Assembly (NCBI GenBank): GCA_011390955.1 | Contig: JAABRM010000027.1 | Location: 29,081-93,080, forward strand | DNA from: Oscillatoriales cyanobacterium | GTDB taxonomy: Bacteria; Cyanobacteriota; Cyanobacteriia; Cyanobacteriales; Laspinemataceae | DNA: 64,000 nucleotides | Direction of reading: 5' to 3' | In this document: positions 16,170-25,317 of the stretch, piece after piece | How the letters are laid out: every line of letters begins with the position of its first letter | How positions within the stretch are numbered: the first letter of the stretch is position 1 | Position numbers and translations under genes: made by a program | Notes under the pieces: generated by a model | Told to the model about the DNA's origin: nothing | The model's database searches: none | The model's input: only the letters and a program-made list of their open reading frames with translations

Positions 16170-16538
16170 ATGAATTTTGCCGAAGTTTGTCTATTATTAA
16201 TGTCTATTATCGCTAACGTAGCCGGACAGTTTTTTTTAAAGTCTGGGGCTTTAAAACTGGGAAAAGTTAATCTGAGTAATTTATTTACTCATGTATTAAA
16301 TATCGTGACAATTCCAGAGTTAATGGTGGGATTAACTTGCTACGGTTTGGGCGCGATCGCCTATATTTTAGTGCTCACCCGTGTAAAACTGAGTATTGTT
16401 GGCCCATGTACTGCCCTCAGTTATGTTTTTGCCGTGGTACTGGGTTATTTTATCTTCAAAGAAACCATTCCCCTCACTCGGATTCTCGGCTTGAGTTTGA
16501 TTGTCAATGGGGTAATTTTAGTAGTATGGAAACAATGA
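16170..16538 (+). CDS. EamA/SMR-like small four-helix membrane protein
   Basis: 122 residues with four hydrophobic helices and the C-terminal pattern GYFIFKETIPLTRILGLSLI seen in EamA/SMR-type half-size transporters such as ArnE/ArnF. These move lipid-linked or small sugars across the membrane as dimers. It follows the polyprenyl-type glycosyltransferase on the same strand with a 170-base repeat-containing gap. That pairing suggests a role in flipping a polyprenyl-phosphate sugar, which is inference. Confidence 0.75.
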   Translation: MNFAEVCLLLMSIIANVAGQFFLKSGALKLGKVNLSNLFTHVLNIVTIPELMVGLTCYGLGAIAYILVLTRVKLSIVGPCTALSYVFAVVLGYFIFKETIPLTRILGLSLIVNGVILVVWKQ

Positions 16539-16712
16539 CCATAAGAGCATTTTAAAATATAAATTAAAATATAAATTATTGCTTCAATAATGAATGATTC
16601 ACCACAAAGACACGAAGGACACAGAGGGGCGGAGGTTGGGTTTCGCTTCGCTCTACCCAACCTACAACTACAACTACAACTGGGTAAAGGCGGGCATGAA
16701 CCCGCCCCATAC

Positions 16713-19700
16713 TCAAGCATTCTGTTTGGCTTGTTTTTTCCTAGATACAGATTTTAAGCGACGACGGCGATTTTTACCAGTAAATAGACCAAAAAACCAC
16801 CGCTGGAGCCCATCAATATAAGTGAATAAAACCGGGACTATCACCAAAGTCAGCATGGTGGAAGTGGAAAAGCCACCAATGACAGCGATCGCCATTGGGG
16901 AACGCACCTCACCCCCCGCGCCAATTTCTAAGGCAATGGGCATCATTCCCGCTACAGTAGAAATAGTGGTCATAAAAATCGGTCGTAAGCGAGAAACCCC
17001 CGCTTCTAACACCGCTTTAAACTGTTTTAATCCTTGTTGTTGGTTAGCCAAACTACAATCTACTAATAAGATAGCATTTTTTGTCACTAATCCCATCAAC
17101 AAAACAATCCCAATTAAGGCAAATAACCCTAATTCTTTTTGGGTAATTAATAATGCTAATAACGCTCCACCAATTGATAGCGGCAAGGCCACCAAAATAG
17201 TAAAAGGATGGAAGAAATTGTTGTAAAGCAAGACTAAAATGGCATAGATACAAAGTACCGCGAGGGAAAGTGCGCCTAAGAAACGACCGAAAATATCTTG
17301 CATAATTTCGGCATTTCCCGAAGGTTGTTCCTCTACGCTGGAGGGCAAGGGATTCATCGCAGGCAATGCGCGGACTGCTTCGAGGGCTTGTCCTAAAGAT
17401 AACCCTTGTAAGTTCGCAGCCAGAGTGACTTGGCGAGATCGGTCAAAGCGCTCAATTTGCGCCGGACCACTGCCGAGGGTAATATCGGCTACCGCAGATA
17501 AGGGAACTAAAGTTCCTCTTTGACTGGGAATTTCCAGATTTTTCAGCAGTTGGAGGTTATCCCGGTATTCTGGGGCTAACTGCACCCGGATGGGAATTTG
17601 CCGATCGCTCAAATCAAATTTAGCTAGGTTGGATTCAATATCGCCAATGGTAGCGAGGGAGGCAGTCCGGGCGATCGCCTGTACGGAAACGCCCAAATCA
17701 GCGGCTCGTTTGGGGTCGGGCTTAATCAAAATCTCTGGTTTGACCAAAGAAGCGGAAGAGGAAACCTCTACTAATCCGGGGATTTGCCGCATTTGACTTT
17801 CCAAAGCATCCGCCGCCATCTTCAGTTCTTGGGGATTATTACTTTTGAGGACAATGGATATGTCCTTGCTTTGGCCACCGGCCCCACCAGTGGAGGCAAA
17901 ACTAATTCGGGCGCCGGGAATTTGCGTGAATTGCGATCGCATTTCCTGCTCAAATTCTTTTTGAGACATGGGCCGATCGCTCTTAGGAACCAAATTCACA
18001 TAGAGAATCCCCTGATTAACGCTGCTCGAGCTGCCACCACCGCCGACGGTTTCCAAAATAGTATTGACCGCTGGATGTTGCTGCAACAATGCCTTAGTCC
18101 GTTGCGCCGCCGTTTCCGTATCCTGCAACGTCGCCCCTGGGGGCAGTTCAATATTAACGACACTAAAAGCAATATCGCCGTTGTCAAACAGACCTTTAGG
18201 AATATACGGGACTAACTGCAAACTGCCGATAAAAAAGGCTATGGCAATTAATAAGGTAGTAATCCGATGTTTCAAAGCCCAACTGAGGAGCGATCGATAA
18301 GGCTGAATTTTATAGGGTGTAGGGTGTAGGGTGTAGGGTGTAGGGTGTAGGGAAGCCGCCATCGAAGAGGGGGAATTTCCTTCGATGGCGGCTTCGATGG
18401 CGGCTCGATGGCGGCTCGTTGGCGGCTCCTCTGCTCCCCTGCTCCCCTGCTCCCCTGCTCCCCTGCTCCTCCGCTCCTCTGCCCCTCCGCCCCTCCGCTC
18501 CTCTGCCCCTCCGAGGGGTTTACTTTTCAGCAAATAGGCACTCAGCATAGGGGTCATGGTGGTAGCGACCAAGGTGGAAAACATCGTAGAAACCGCCACG
18601 GTTACCCCAAAGGGCTGGAAAAACTGACCGGGAACGCCACCCATAAATGCTACGGGCAAAAATACCGCCACAATGGTCGCCGTGGTCGCCACCACCGCTA
18701 ACCCAATTTCCAATGCGGCATCGAAAGCTGCCTGAAACGGACGTTTGCCCATATTCAGGTGAGTGTCGATATTTTCGATCATACAGATAGCATCATCCAC
18801 CAAGTTACCCACGGCTAAAGATAGCGCCAGTAAGGTCATGCCGTTGAGGGTATAGTTGAGGGCTTGCATCACCGCAAAGGTGGGGATAATCGACAAGGGC
18901 AAAGCAGCGCCGGTAATTAAAGTGGCTCGCCAATCCCGTAAAAATATACCCACGGTTAAAGTGGTTAATACACATCCGAGAATCAAAGAATCAATTGAGG
19001 CTTGATAGGATTCGCGAATGGAGTTGGCACGGGTAAAGATTAACTCTAAATTAATGTCTTCCGGCAGGGTTTTTTCTAATTCCGCTACAGCTTTTCGCAC
19101 CCCTTCTTCCACGCTGACTAAGGTGCTGCCACTACTCCGCAGTACGGAGAAGGTGACTACGGGCTGACCATTGTAGCGAGCGGATTGGCGAATTTCCGCT
19201 ACCCCATCTTCCACTTCCGCTAAACTCCCCAGGGGCACTGACTCGCCACTAGGTAAGACAATGCCGTAGCTTTTCAGGGTGTCTACGGTGGGGGCAGAAC
19301 CCAGGGTGCGAATATTGCGTTCGACTCCGGCACTGTCCGATCGCCCACCAGGTAAGTTAATGTTAAATGTCCGAATTTGATTATTCACATCGGTGGCAGT
19401 GATGCCCAAGGCTTGCAACCGTTTGGGGTTTAAATTCACCCGAATTTCTCGGTCAACTCCACCTAAGCGATTGACTTGTGCTACACCGGATACTTGTAAT
19501 AGGGCGCGGGCGATGGTGCGATCGGTTAAATCGCTCAGTTCTTCCACCGATCGCCGTTCCGACACCACCGCATAAGTCATAATTGACCCACCGGCAAATT
19601 CCAACCGTTGCACGATCGGGTCATTCACATCTTGGGGCAATTCTTGGCGAATTTGGGAAACCGCATTGCGAACATCGTTGGTAGCGCGATCGGTATCCGT

Positions 19701-20000
19701 CCCCAAGACAAAATTAATCACCGTGGTGGAAACCCCATCGGTGACAGTCGAACTCAGTTCGTCAATATTGCCCAGACCCGCCACCGCGTCTTCAACTTTT
19801 TTCGTGACTTGGGATTCTAATTCTACCGGGCCTGCCCCTGGTTGGGTAACGGTGACACTGACTACCGGGATATCAATATTGGGATTGGAATCAATCCCCA
19901 ATTGACCAAAAGACATTAAGCCAACAACGGTCAAGATCATAAACATGACCAAGACCGGGACGGGTTTTTTAATCGACCAAGCAGAAATATTAAATGACAT
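16713..20000 (-). CDS. RND efflux transporter, HAE1/AcrB-like, with a repeat-coded central loop
   Basis: 1095 residues. The start SAWSIKKPVPVLVMFMILTV begins helix 1. GNLVDDAICMIEN carries the two helix-4 proton-relay aspartates, and TKNAILLVDCSL lies in helix 10. It would export hydrophobic compounds across the envelope, powered by protons, with the periplasmic adaptor encoded upstream. Residues ~494-563, in the cytoplasmic loop between helices 6 and 7, read GGAEERRGGGAEERRSRGAG and HPTPYTLHPTPY. These are translated repeats rather than family sequence; the frame stays open. The start at 20000 is the only sensible one. Confidence 0.93.
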   Translation of the reverse strand: MSFNISAWSIKKPVPVLVMFMILTVVGLMSFGQLGIDSNPNIDIPVVSVTVTQPGAGPVELESQVTKKVEDAVAGLGNIDELSSTVTDGVSTTVINFVLGTDTDRATNDVRNAVSQIRQELPQDVNDPIVQRLEFAGGSIMTYAVVSERRSVEELSDLTDRTIARALLQVSGVAQVNRLGGVDREIRVNLNPKRLQALGITATDVNNQIRTFNINLPGGRSDSAGVERNIRTLGSAPTVDTLKSYGIVLPSGESVPLGSLAEVEDGVAEIRQSARYNGQPVVTFSVLRSSGSTLVSVEEGVRKAVAELEKTLPEDINLELIFTRANSIRESYQASIDSLILGCVLTTLTVGIFLRDWRATLITGAALPLSIIPTFAVMQALNYTLNGMTLLALSLAVGNLVDDAICMIENIDTHLNMGKRPFQAAFDAALEIGLAVVATTATIVAVFLPVAFMGGVPGQFFQPFGVTVAVSTMFSTLVATTMTPMLSAYLLKSKPLGGAEERRGGGAEERRSRGAGEQGSRGAEEPPTSRHRAAIEAAIEGNSPSSMAASLHPTPYTLHPTPYKIQPYRSLLSWALKHRITTLLIAIAFFIGSLQLVPYIPKGLFDNGDIAFSVVNIELPPGATLQDTETAAQRTKALLQQHPAVNTILETVGGGGSSSSVNQGILYVNLVPKSDRPMSQKEFEQEMRSQFTQIPGARISFASTGGAGGQSKDISIVLKSNNPQELKMAADALESQMRQIPGLVEVSSSASLVKPEILIKPDPKRAADLGVSVQAIARTASLATIGDIESNLAKFDLSDRQIPIRVQLAPEYRDNLQLLKNLEIPSQRGTLVPLSAVADITLGSGPAQIERFDRSRQVTLAANLQGLSLGQALEAVRALPAMNPLPSSVEEQPSGNAEIMQDIFGRFLGALSLAVLCIYAILVLLYNNFFHPFTILVALPLSIGGALLALLITQKELGLFALIGIVLLMGLVTKNAILLVDCSLANQQQGLKQFKAVLEAGVSRLRPIFMTTISTVAGMMPIALEIGAGGEVRSPMAIAVIGGFSTSTMLTLVIVPVLFTYIDGLQRWFFGLFTGKNRRRRLKSVSRKKQAKQNA
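18313..18519. repeat. Compound repeat array inside the RND gene
   Basis: From left: five copies of the heptamer GTGTAGG, three CGATGGCGG(CT) units, then octamers of GCTCCCCT and GCTCCTCT/GCCCCTCC type. The whole block lies in frame in the RND coding sequence. Confidence 0.85.
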
Positions 20001-20004
20001 TTAT

Positions 20005-20212
20005 TATTTGTTGATTGTTGGTGGTTGTTTGTTGGTGGTTGTTTGTTGGTGGTTGATTGTTGGTTGTTGTTGGTTGGTGGTTGTTTGTTGGTGGTTGGTG
20101 GAGCAGGCTTCCAGCCTGCATTAGTTGGCTGTTGTTAGGCTAAGTCCGAATAACAAACAACTAACAACAATCAACAATCAACCACCAACAATCAACTAAC
20201 AACAAATAACGA
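20005..20212. repeat. GTTGTTGGTTG-type simple repeats, inverted, between adaptor and RND genes
   Basis: The left half is rich in TTGTTGGTGGTTG units; the right half (20155-20212) is the complementary AACAACTAACAATCAACC type. The two halves could fold into a long imperfect hairpin in the transcript between the two efflux genes. No gene. Confidence 0.75.
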
Positions 20213-22159
20213 TCAACGATCAACTACTTTGACGCGATCGCCATTTTTCAAAAAAGCCGCCCCATCCACTACAATGGCATCGCCTACCTCTAAACCCGAC
20301 CGAATTTCTATAGTGGCCTTAGATAGGTCATTACTCGCAGCGTCAATGACTTGACCAACCTGAACAGGTTGTGGTTGTACAATGTCATTCTCAGTCAGGA
20401 GATAAACAATCGAACTGCCATCGGCTTGAGGTAAAACAGCTTTTGCCGGGACGACTAATCCTTCCTCTGTACTGGTGGTTAAAGCCGCCCGTAAAAACAT
20501 CCCCGATCGCAGCAAATCGCTACTGGGCAAACTAACCTTGACCGTGGCTTGACGGCTATTAGCGTCAATCAAAGGGGAAATTTCTCGCACGGTTCCCTGT
20601 AGGTCAATTCGTGAATCCGCATCCGATGTCACTTTGACACTAGCGCCAATTTTGACCAGAGGTAACTGCGTTTCCGGGACTTTGACATGGAGTTCTAATT
20701 CACCATTAGCAATAATCGAAAAAAGTTTGCCCGAACCACTGGTGACATCCCCCACGCGGGCAATTCGTTCGGCCACAATGCCACTGGCGGGAGCCCGAAC
20801 CAGAGTTTGCTCGCCCTGAGTTTGGACTTGTTCTGCCCTGGCTTGACTGCTTCTAACATTGGCTGCGGCACTGTTGACCGTAGCGCGGGCGCTTTCTACC
20901 TGGGACTGAGCGCTGGTGACGTTGGCTGCGGCTCTTTCTAGTCGGGCTTCCGCGTTACGAATGTTAGCCACGGCACTTTCTACTCTGGCTGCGGCACTGC
21001 TGACATTGGATTCGGCACTCTTGATCCGCGCTTCGGTACTGCTGATATTAGCCACGGCGCTTTGAATTCGGGCATCGGCACTTTTAATATTGGCCTCCGC
21101 CACCCGCACCGATTCCAGGGCATTTTCCACTGTAGTCAGGCGGTTATCGAGTTCCTGTTGAGAAATGGCGCCCGCATTGGCTAATGATTGGTAGCGTTCT
21201 AATTCTCTTTCCGCTTGACCTAGTTCGGCTTTGGCTCTGGCAAGATTGGCCACCGCTTGGGCTCGTCCGGCTTCGGCTTCCACTTTCGCCGCTTGTGTTC
21301 CAGCTAGGGCTGCTTCAACTTCCGACATGGCAGCGATCGCGCTTCTTAGTCCGGCTTCCGCTTCTGATTTCGCCGCCTGTGCTTGGGAAATCGCTGCTTG
21401 TGCCTCGGTTTCACCGGCTTCTGCTTGGGTTAAAGCGGATTTCGCCTGCCATACTCCGGCTTCGGTTTGGATTTGGCTAGAACGCAGGGATTCTACCTGG
21501 GCTTGGGCATCTAATATTTGCGATCGCACTACGGAGTCGTCCAAAATGGCCATGACTTGACCGGCGCTGATAAAATCTCCTTCATCGACTAAAACTTGTT
21601 GAATTTGTAAGCCGGGAGATTGGGGCAAAATCGGCAGCAAATCTAAGGCTTGAACCGTTCCAGTGGCTTCCAGGGTTCGGGCAATGCGATCGCTTTTCAC
21701 CCCTGCCACGGTGACGGTTTGGCTTGCTCCTGGAAGGTTTATTTGTGCTGCCCCCCCAGCTTCCCCCGATTCAGCGGAATTACTTGCGGGGGCATTACCC
21801 TTACCCGTGTCGGCAAAACCCATGCCACCAAGGGCGATCGCCACCCCAATGACGATGCCCACCGCCATTGTCGGCAGCGATCTTAACAGAAAACCCGATT
21901 TTTCCTCGACTTCATCCTCCGCTTCGTCTTCATCCTCCGCTTCATCGACGGTTTCATCTTCCCCCGCGTCGGCGGCGCGATCGCGCAAAGCGGATCCCGG
22001 TAGGGAATCGCCTATTTCATCCCCATCAATCTCGGATGTTGCGGCTAGATCCTCAGTGCGATTCGCAAAAGCGTCTGCTATCGCGGAATCGGGAGTTTCC
22101 TGAAGCTCAGGATCCTCTTTAACTGCTGCTTCTAGATTTGATAAAGATTCATAGCCCAT
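20213..22159 (-). CDS. Periplasmic adaptor (membrane fusion) protein, HlyD/AcrA-like, with a long coiled coil
   Basis: 648 residues, long for the family (~350-450). The N-terminal ~80 residues are acidic with runs of Glu/Asp. A membrane anchor SLPTMAVGIVIGVAIALGG follows. The lipoyl halves (QQVLVDEGDFISAGQVMAIL, and later EQTLVRAPASGIVAERIARV) flank about 250 Ala-rich residues with repeating SAEANI-type heptads, an extended coiled-coil hairpin. A C-terminal beta-barrel follows. It is first in an operon with the RND pump. The acidic cytoplasmic N-terminal extension is unusual. Confidence 0.9.
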   Translation of the reverse strand: MGYESLSNLEAAVKEDPELQETPDSAIADAFANRTEDLAATSEIDGDEIGDSLPGSALRDRAADAGEDETVDEAEDEDEAEDEVEEKSGFLLRSLPTMAVGIVIGVAIALGGMGFADTGKGNAPASNSAESGEAGGAAQINLPGASQTVTVAGVKSDRIARTLEATGTVQALDLLPILPQSPGLQIQQVLVDEGDFISAGQVMAILDDSVVRSQILDAQAQVESLRSSQIQTEAGVWQAKSALTQAEAGETEAQAAISQAQAAKSEAEAGLRSAIAAMSEVEAALAGTQAAKVEAEAGRAQAVANLARAKAELGQAERELERYQSLANAGAISQQELDNRLTTVENALESVRVAEANIKSADARIQSAVANISSTEARIKSAESNVSSAAARVESAVANIRNAEARLERAAANVTSAQSQVESARATVNSAAANVRSSQARAEQVQTQGEQTLVRAPASGIVAERIARVGDVTSGSGKLFSIIANGELELHVKVPETQLPLVKIGASVKVTSDADSRIDLQGTVREISPLIDANSRQATVKVSLPSSDLLRSGMFLRAALTTSTEEGLVVPAKAVLPQADGSSIVYLLTENDIVQPQPVQVGQVIDAASNDLSKATIEIRSGLEVGDAIVVDGAAFLKNGDRVKVVDR

Positions 22160-22574
22160 GATTCTTTCCCTTGACGATCATGTAACTAATATTAACGTAA
22201 TGTAAAGAAAAGTTGCCAAAATTTTAGATTGTTCATCTTCAGTCCGGCCTCGATTGCCGTAAGCAGAAAAACTTAGATGCGATCGCCCAGCAAATCGGGT
22301 AGGGATTCTTCGTCCGCTTTCAACCCAAGTGGCTGGTTAAACAACCAATAAAGCCATCCCAGAAGCAAGAAGCGATTCCCCACGGGAGGCTATGGGCGAT
22401 CGGGCAATTGAGGGGTAAAGACCCCAACCCCCAATCCCACCAAACCGGCATCACAGTTTCTCTGTTAAATTAGATCCAGAGATGGCATAATTTCCCGAAT
22501 AAACCACCCAAAAAAAGGGAAAAGTCTCGCCTCTGCGATCGTCTATCGTCATAATTTCTCGTTGTCAAAAAAAT
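22160..22574. other. Gap between the divergent adaptor and HD-protein genes
   Basis: About 415 bases without a gene. It holds several HIP1 sites but no repeat array or RNA gene that I can see. Both flanking genes start here, so it must contain their promoters; no -10/-35 pair stands out clearly. Confidence 0.5.
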
Positions 22575-23426
22575 ATGTTTTTTAATGCGACTGAACTACT
22601 GATTGACTCCTTTGTGCAAAAAATCCAAGATGGCTACCGTCGAACCTACGGGGGCTACAAGCCAGATTATGCGGAAATTATTGCCTGGGCTGGCTCTATG
22701 GCCTTAGAAAATATTGCCAATAGTGACGCCTTATACCATAATGTCGAACACACCATTTTAGTCACCCTAGTGGGTCAGGAAATTCTCCGAGGAAAACATA
22801 TTCGGGAAGGGGGCATTTCCTGCGAAGATTGGTTACACTATATTATTTCCTTAGTCTGCCATGACATCGGCTATGTCAAAGGAGTTTGTCGTCAAGATAA
22901 AAACGGGTATTATGCCACCGGAAAAAATGGCGACATGGTGTATCTTCAACCGGGGGCATCCGATGCCAGTTTAACTCCTTACCATGTAGACCGGGCGAAA
23001 CTATTTATTGATGAAAGATTTGGCGGTCATAAATTAATCGATGCGGAATTAATTAAACAAAGTATAGAACTGACTCGTTTTCCCGTTCCCAAAGCCGAAG
23101 ATCATCAAGATACCGTCAATTCTCCTGGATTAGTCCGGGCGGCTGATTTAATTGGTCAACTCAGCGACCCCCGTTATTTAAAGAAAATTGGCGCATTATT
23201 TTATGAATTTGAAGAGACTGGAACCAACAAAGCTTTAGGATATCGACATCCCGGTGACTTACGCAAAAATTATGCGAAGTTTTATTGGAATGGGGTTTAT
23301 CCCTATGTGAAAGATGCTTTAAATTATCTTTCCTTAACTCAGCACGGCCAACAAATTATCGCCAACCTTTATTCTAATGTTTTTGTCGTCGAACACGAAC
23401 AGCAAGAAGAAGAAGATAGAAATTAA
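22575..23426 (+). CDS. HD-domain metalloprotein, Npun_R2479 family
   Basis: 283 residues. YHNVEHTILVTLVG and ISLVCHDIGYVKG provide the His and His-Asp metal ligands of the HD superfamily, and VRAADLIGQLSDPRYL supplies the later Asp. The family is largely cyanobacterial and its substrate is undetermined; related HD proteins are phosphohydrolases. An acidic tail (EQQEEEDRN) ends the protein. It is a single gene, facing tspO with a strong inverted repeat in between. Confidence 0.85.
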   Translation: MFFNATELLIDSFVQKIQDGYRRTYGGYKPDYAEIIAWAGSMALENIANSDALYHNVEHTILVTLVGQEILRGKHIREGGISCEDWLHYIISLVCHDIGYVKGVCRQDKNGYYATGKNGDMVYLQPGASDASLTPYHVDRAKLFIDERFGGHKLIDAELIKQSIELTRFPVPKAEDHQDTVNSPGLVRAADLIGQLSDPRYLKKIGALFYEFEETGTNKALGYRHPGDLRKNYAKFYWNGVYPYVKDALNYLSLTQHGQQIIANLYSNVFVVEHEQQEEEDRN

Positions 23427-23444
23427 CATAACTTTTATCTAATA

Positions 23445-23522
23445 GTTATTGGTTATTCGTTATTGGTTGTTTGTTGTTTGTTATTTGTCGATCCGAATAA
23501 CCAATAACGAATAACCAATAAC
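23445..23522. terminator. Inverted repeat between convergent genes, candidate bidirectional terminator
   Basis: A perfect 22-base inverted repeat (GTTATTGGTTATTCGTTATTGG at 23445-23466 and its complement at 23501-23522) with a ~34-base loop. It lies between the stops of the HD gene (+) and tspO (-). No U-run is obvious, so it may be a repeat element that serves as a terminator. Confidence 0.55.
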
Positions 23523-23534
23523 ATTAATTGATGC

Positions 23535-24008
23535 TTATTCACTATCAGGATTTAACCCAATCATTGCCCAAGTTGTATAAGTACCAATGGGACTCCAAAC
23601 CACATAAGGCAGCAGTAAAATAGATGCCCAAGAAGACACCGGAAAAACGCTCACCGCTAACATTACACTTAAAATTGCCCCGGTTCCCCCAATAATTGTT
23701 CCGGCTTTTAAACTTTGGAGTTTACACATCACTGGAGTATAGGCAATTGTCACCATTTCTAACCCTAAATAAAAGGCCATAAATACCCAAGTTCTTAGGG
23801 TCCCAGGGTCGCTTTCCCACACAATCACCGCTGACCAAGCCCCGCAAATAAAAATAATTGTCCAAATTAGGGGAATTAAGCGTTCAAAAGTCAGCCATTT
23901 TGGTCGTTGCAGCCGATTAAACCAGCGAACATCATCCACATTTAGTCGATTTACCGCGATCGCTACTAAAACAGTTATTGCCGCGATCGCCATCCAAGAT
24001 TTAATCAT
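23535..24008 (-). CDS. TspO/MBR-like membrane protein
   Basis: 157 residues from the ATG at 24008, the usual TspO length, with five hydrophobic helices. RLQRPKWLTFERLIPLIWTI resembles the conserved W-x-P-x-W...P.W region after helix 1. TspO proteins bind tetrapyrroles and related ligands. An upstream in-frame start at 24182 would read through a mobile element (24083-24170), so it is rejected. Similarity is moderate; it may be a divergent relative. Confidence 0.7.
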   Translation of the reverse strand: MIKSWMAIAAITVLVAIAVNRLNVDDVRWFNRLQRPKWLTFERLIPLIWTIIFICGAWSAVIVWESDPGTLRTWVFMAFYLGLEMVTIAYTPVMCKLQSLKAGTIIGGTGAILSVMLAVSVFPVSSWASILLLPYVVWSPIGTYTTWAMIGLNPDSE

Positions 24009-24082
24009 TATAATTTGCTTCTTTATCTGAAGTTTTCTCTGAAATTTTTCCCAGCCATCAAAATGCCAATTTCCTAGAATAC

Positions 24083-24170
24083 AGGACTTACGCATAAACG
24101 CTATTCGTAGGGTGTTGTTCCGAGTGGTAACGCACCAATACCTCATATATAGAGTCGTTGCGTAAGTCCT
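24083..24170. mobile_element. MITE-B, 88 bp with target duplication
   Basis: Terminal inverted repeats AGGACTTACGCA ... TGCGTAAGTCCT. The flanks carry a direct duplication of AGAATAC (24076-24082 and 24171-24177), extendable to eight bases with the preceding T. It lies between the tspO start and the neighbouring gene on the same strand. No coding capacity. Confidence 0.85.
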
Positions 24171-24182
24171 AGAATACTTCAT

Positions 24183-24806
24183 TTATGGACTGAATGGTTG
24201 ACGAGTTCCTTGGAAACCCGAAGAATCCAACCAAATTTTACAACCCAAAGGTTCTACATTAAATTCACAAGTATAAGCCGCCAAAAGTCCGCCCTGTCGG
24301 TTAAAAACTCTCGTATTATACTGCTGTTCTTTAGCCGCAGTGCCAAAATGGTTCACGAATTCATAGCGCTGTAAATAATCCAACAAACTCCAAACTTGTC
24401 GGTTTACCACTAAATCCACCCGGCCTCCAATTTGATTATCATTAGGATAAGCCAACCAATTATCCAAAAGTTTGCCAGCAAATTGTTCTTTCACCCACCA
24501 TAAACTAGGAATTGTTAAACCACTTTCGGCAATATTATTAGCAGTGATAACATCTTCTGATTCCGTCGGAATACCCAGTTCTAAAAATCTCAAATCTAAA
24601 GGAGGTTCTCTAAGTGTTTCCCAGGTGGCAATTTGAGCATTTGAGGGTTTGGCACTACTCCCAGCTATAATTAAATATATAAATAACAAAATCACCGATA
24701 ATCTTTTTACTTTTTTACCATGAATATCGCCACATAATCTGGGATCGAGTTTACCATAAATAATGAAAAAACCACTTAGTTCAAATTTTTTTGACCGTAT
24801 CATCAT
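24183..24806 (-). CDS. Hypothetical secreted protein
   Basis: 207 residues from the ATG at 24806. A basic stretch GKKVKRLSV and hydrophobic VILLFIYLIIAGSSA, then AKPSNAQ, look like a signal peptide about 30 residues in, so a later GTG start is possible. The mature part (RFLELGIPTESEDVITANNI ... WLAYPNDNQIGGRVDLVVNR) suggests a conserved cyanobacterial protein, but I cannot name it. Frames extending upstream of 24806 run into simple repeats and are discounted. Confidence 0.6.
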   Translation of the reverse strand: MMIRSKKFELSGFFIIYGKLDPRLCGDIHGKKVKRLSVILLFIYLIIAGSSAKPSNAQIATWETLREPPLDLRFLELGIPTESEDVITANNIAESGLTIPSLWWVKEQFAGKLLDNWLAYPNDNQIGGRVDLVVNRQVWSLLDYLQRYEFVNHFGTAAKEQQYNTRVFNRQGGLLAAYTCEFNVEPLGCKIWLDSSGFQGTRQPFSP

Positions 24807-24811
24807 AACGA

Positions 24812-25050
24812 AATTGATAATTGATAATTGATAATTGATAATTGATAATTGATAATTGATAATTGATAATTGATAATTGATAATTGATAATTGATAATTG
24901 TTTTCCCTCGCTCCTCTGCTCCCCCGCTCCTCTGCTCCTCTGCTCCTCTGCTCCTCTGCTCCCCCGCTCCCCCGCTCCCCTGCCCCTCCGCCCCTCTGCA
25001 CCCCCGCTCCCCTGCTTCCCTACACCCTACACCCTGCACCCTACACCCTC
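24812..25050. repeat. Compound short-repeat tract
   Basis: Three arrays abut. About 12.7 copies of the heptamer AATTGAT (24812-24900), then GCTCCTCT/GCTCCCCC octamers (24905-25018), then ACACCCT heptamers (25021-25050). All three are seven- or eight-base periods. It lies upstream of the secreted-protein gene and downstream of yidD. Confidence 0.9.
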
Positions 25051-25060
25051 TCTTCAAATA

Positions 25061-25282
25061 TCAATCCAACTTTTCTGGCACTGGGTCATAGCCTCCTGGG
25101 TGGAACGGATTACACCGCAAAATCCGCTTCGTGGCTAACCAACTGCCGCGCATGGCGCCAAAACGCTCGATCGCCACAATCGCATATTGAGAGCAAGTGG
25201 GGTGGAATCGGCAACTGGGTGGAAATAGCGGCGAAATCAGCGATCGATAACCGTGAATCAAGGTAATCATTATTTTTTTCAT
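25061..25282 (-). CDS. yidD: Membrane protein insertion efficiency factor YidD
   Basis: 73 residues with the complete YidD signature: [35 protein letters not shown], then [20 protein letters not shown]. It is a small amphipathic protein that assists YidC-dependent membrane insertion. In this genome it stands apart from rnpA/yidC, at least within this window. Start at 25282. Confidence 0.95.
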   Translation of the reverse strand: MKKIMITLIHGYRSLISPLFPPSCRFHPTCSQYAIVAIERFGAMRGSWLATKRILRCNPFHPGGYDPVPEKLD

Positions 25283-25317
25283 GGCCTCAGCCCCATAATC
25301 TAATAGAGTGATAATGT

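Noticed and set aside
22110..22126. CTCTTTAACTGCTGC shared by murJ-derived fragments and the adaptor gene
   Set aside because: Only ~15 bases match and it lies in a normal coding context (SNLEAAVKEDPEL); chance cannot be excluded.
24807..25057. Open frames rich in QLSIINY or GAGEQRSRGA
   Set aside because: They are translations of heptamer and octamer arrays, present in several frames at once.
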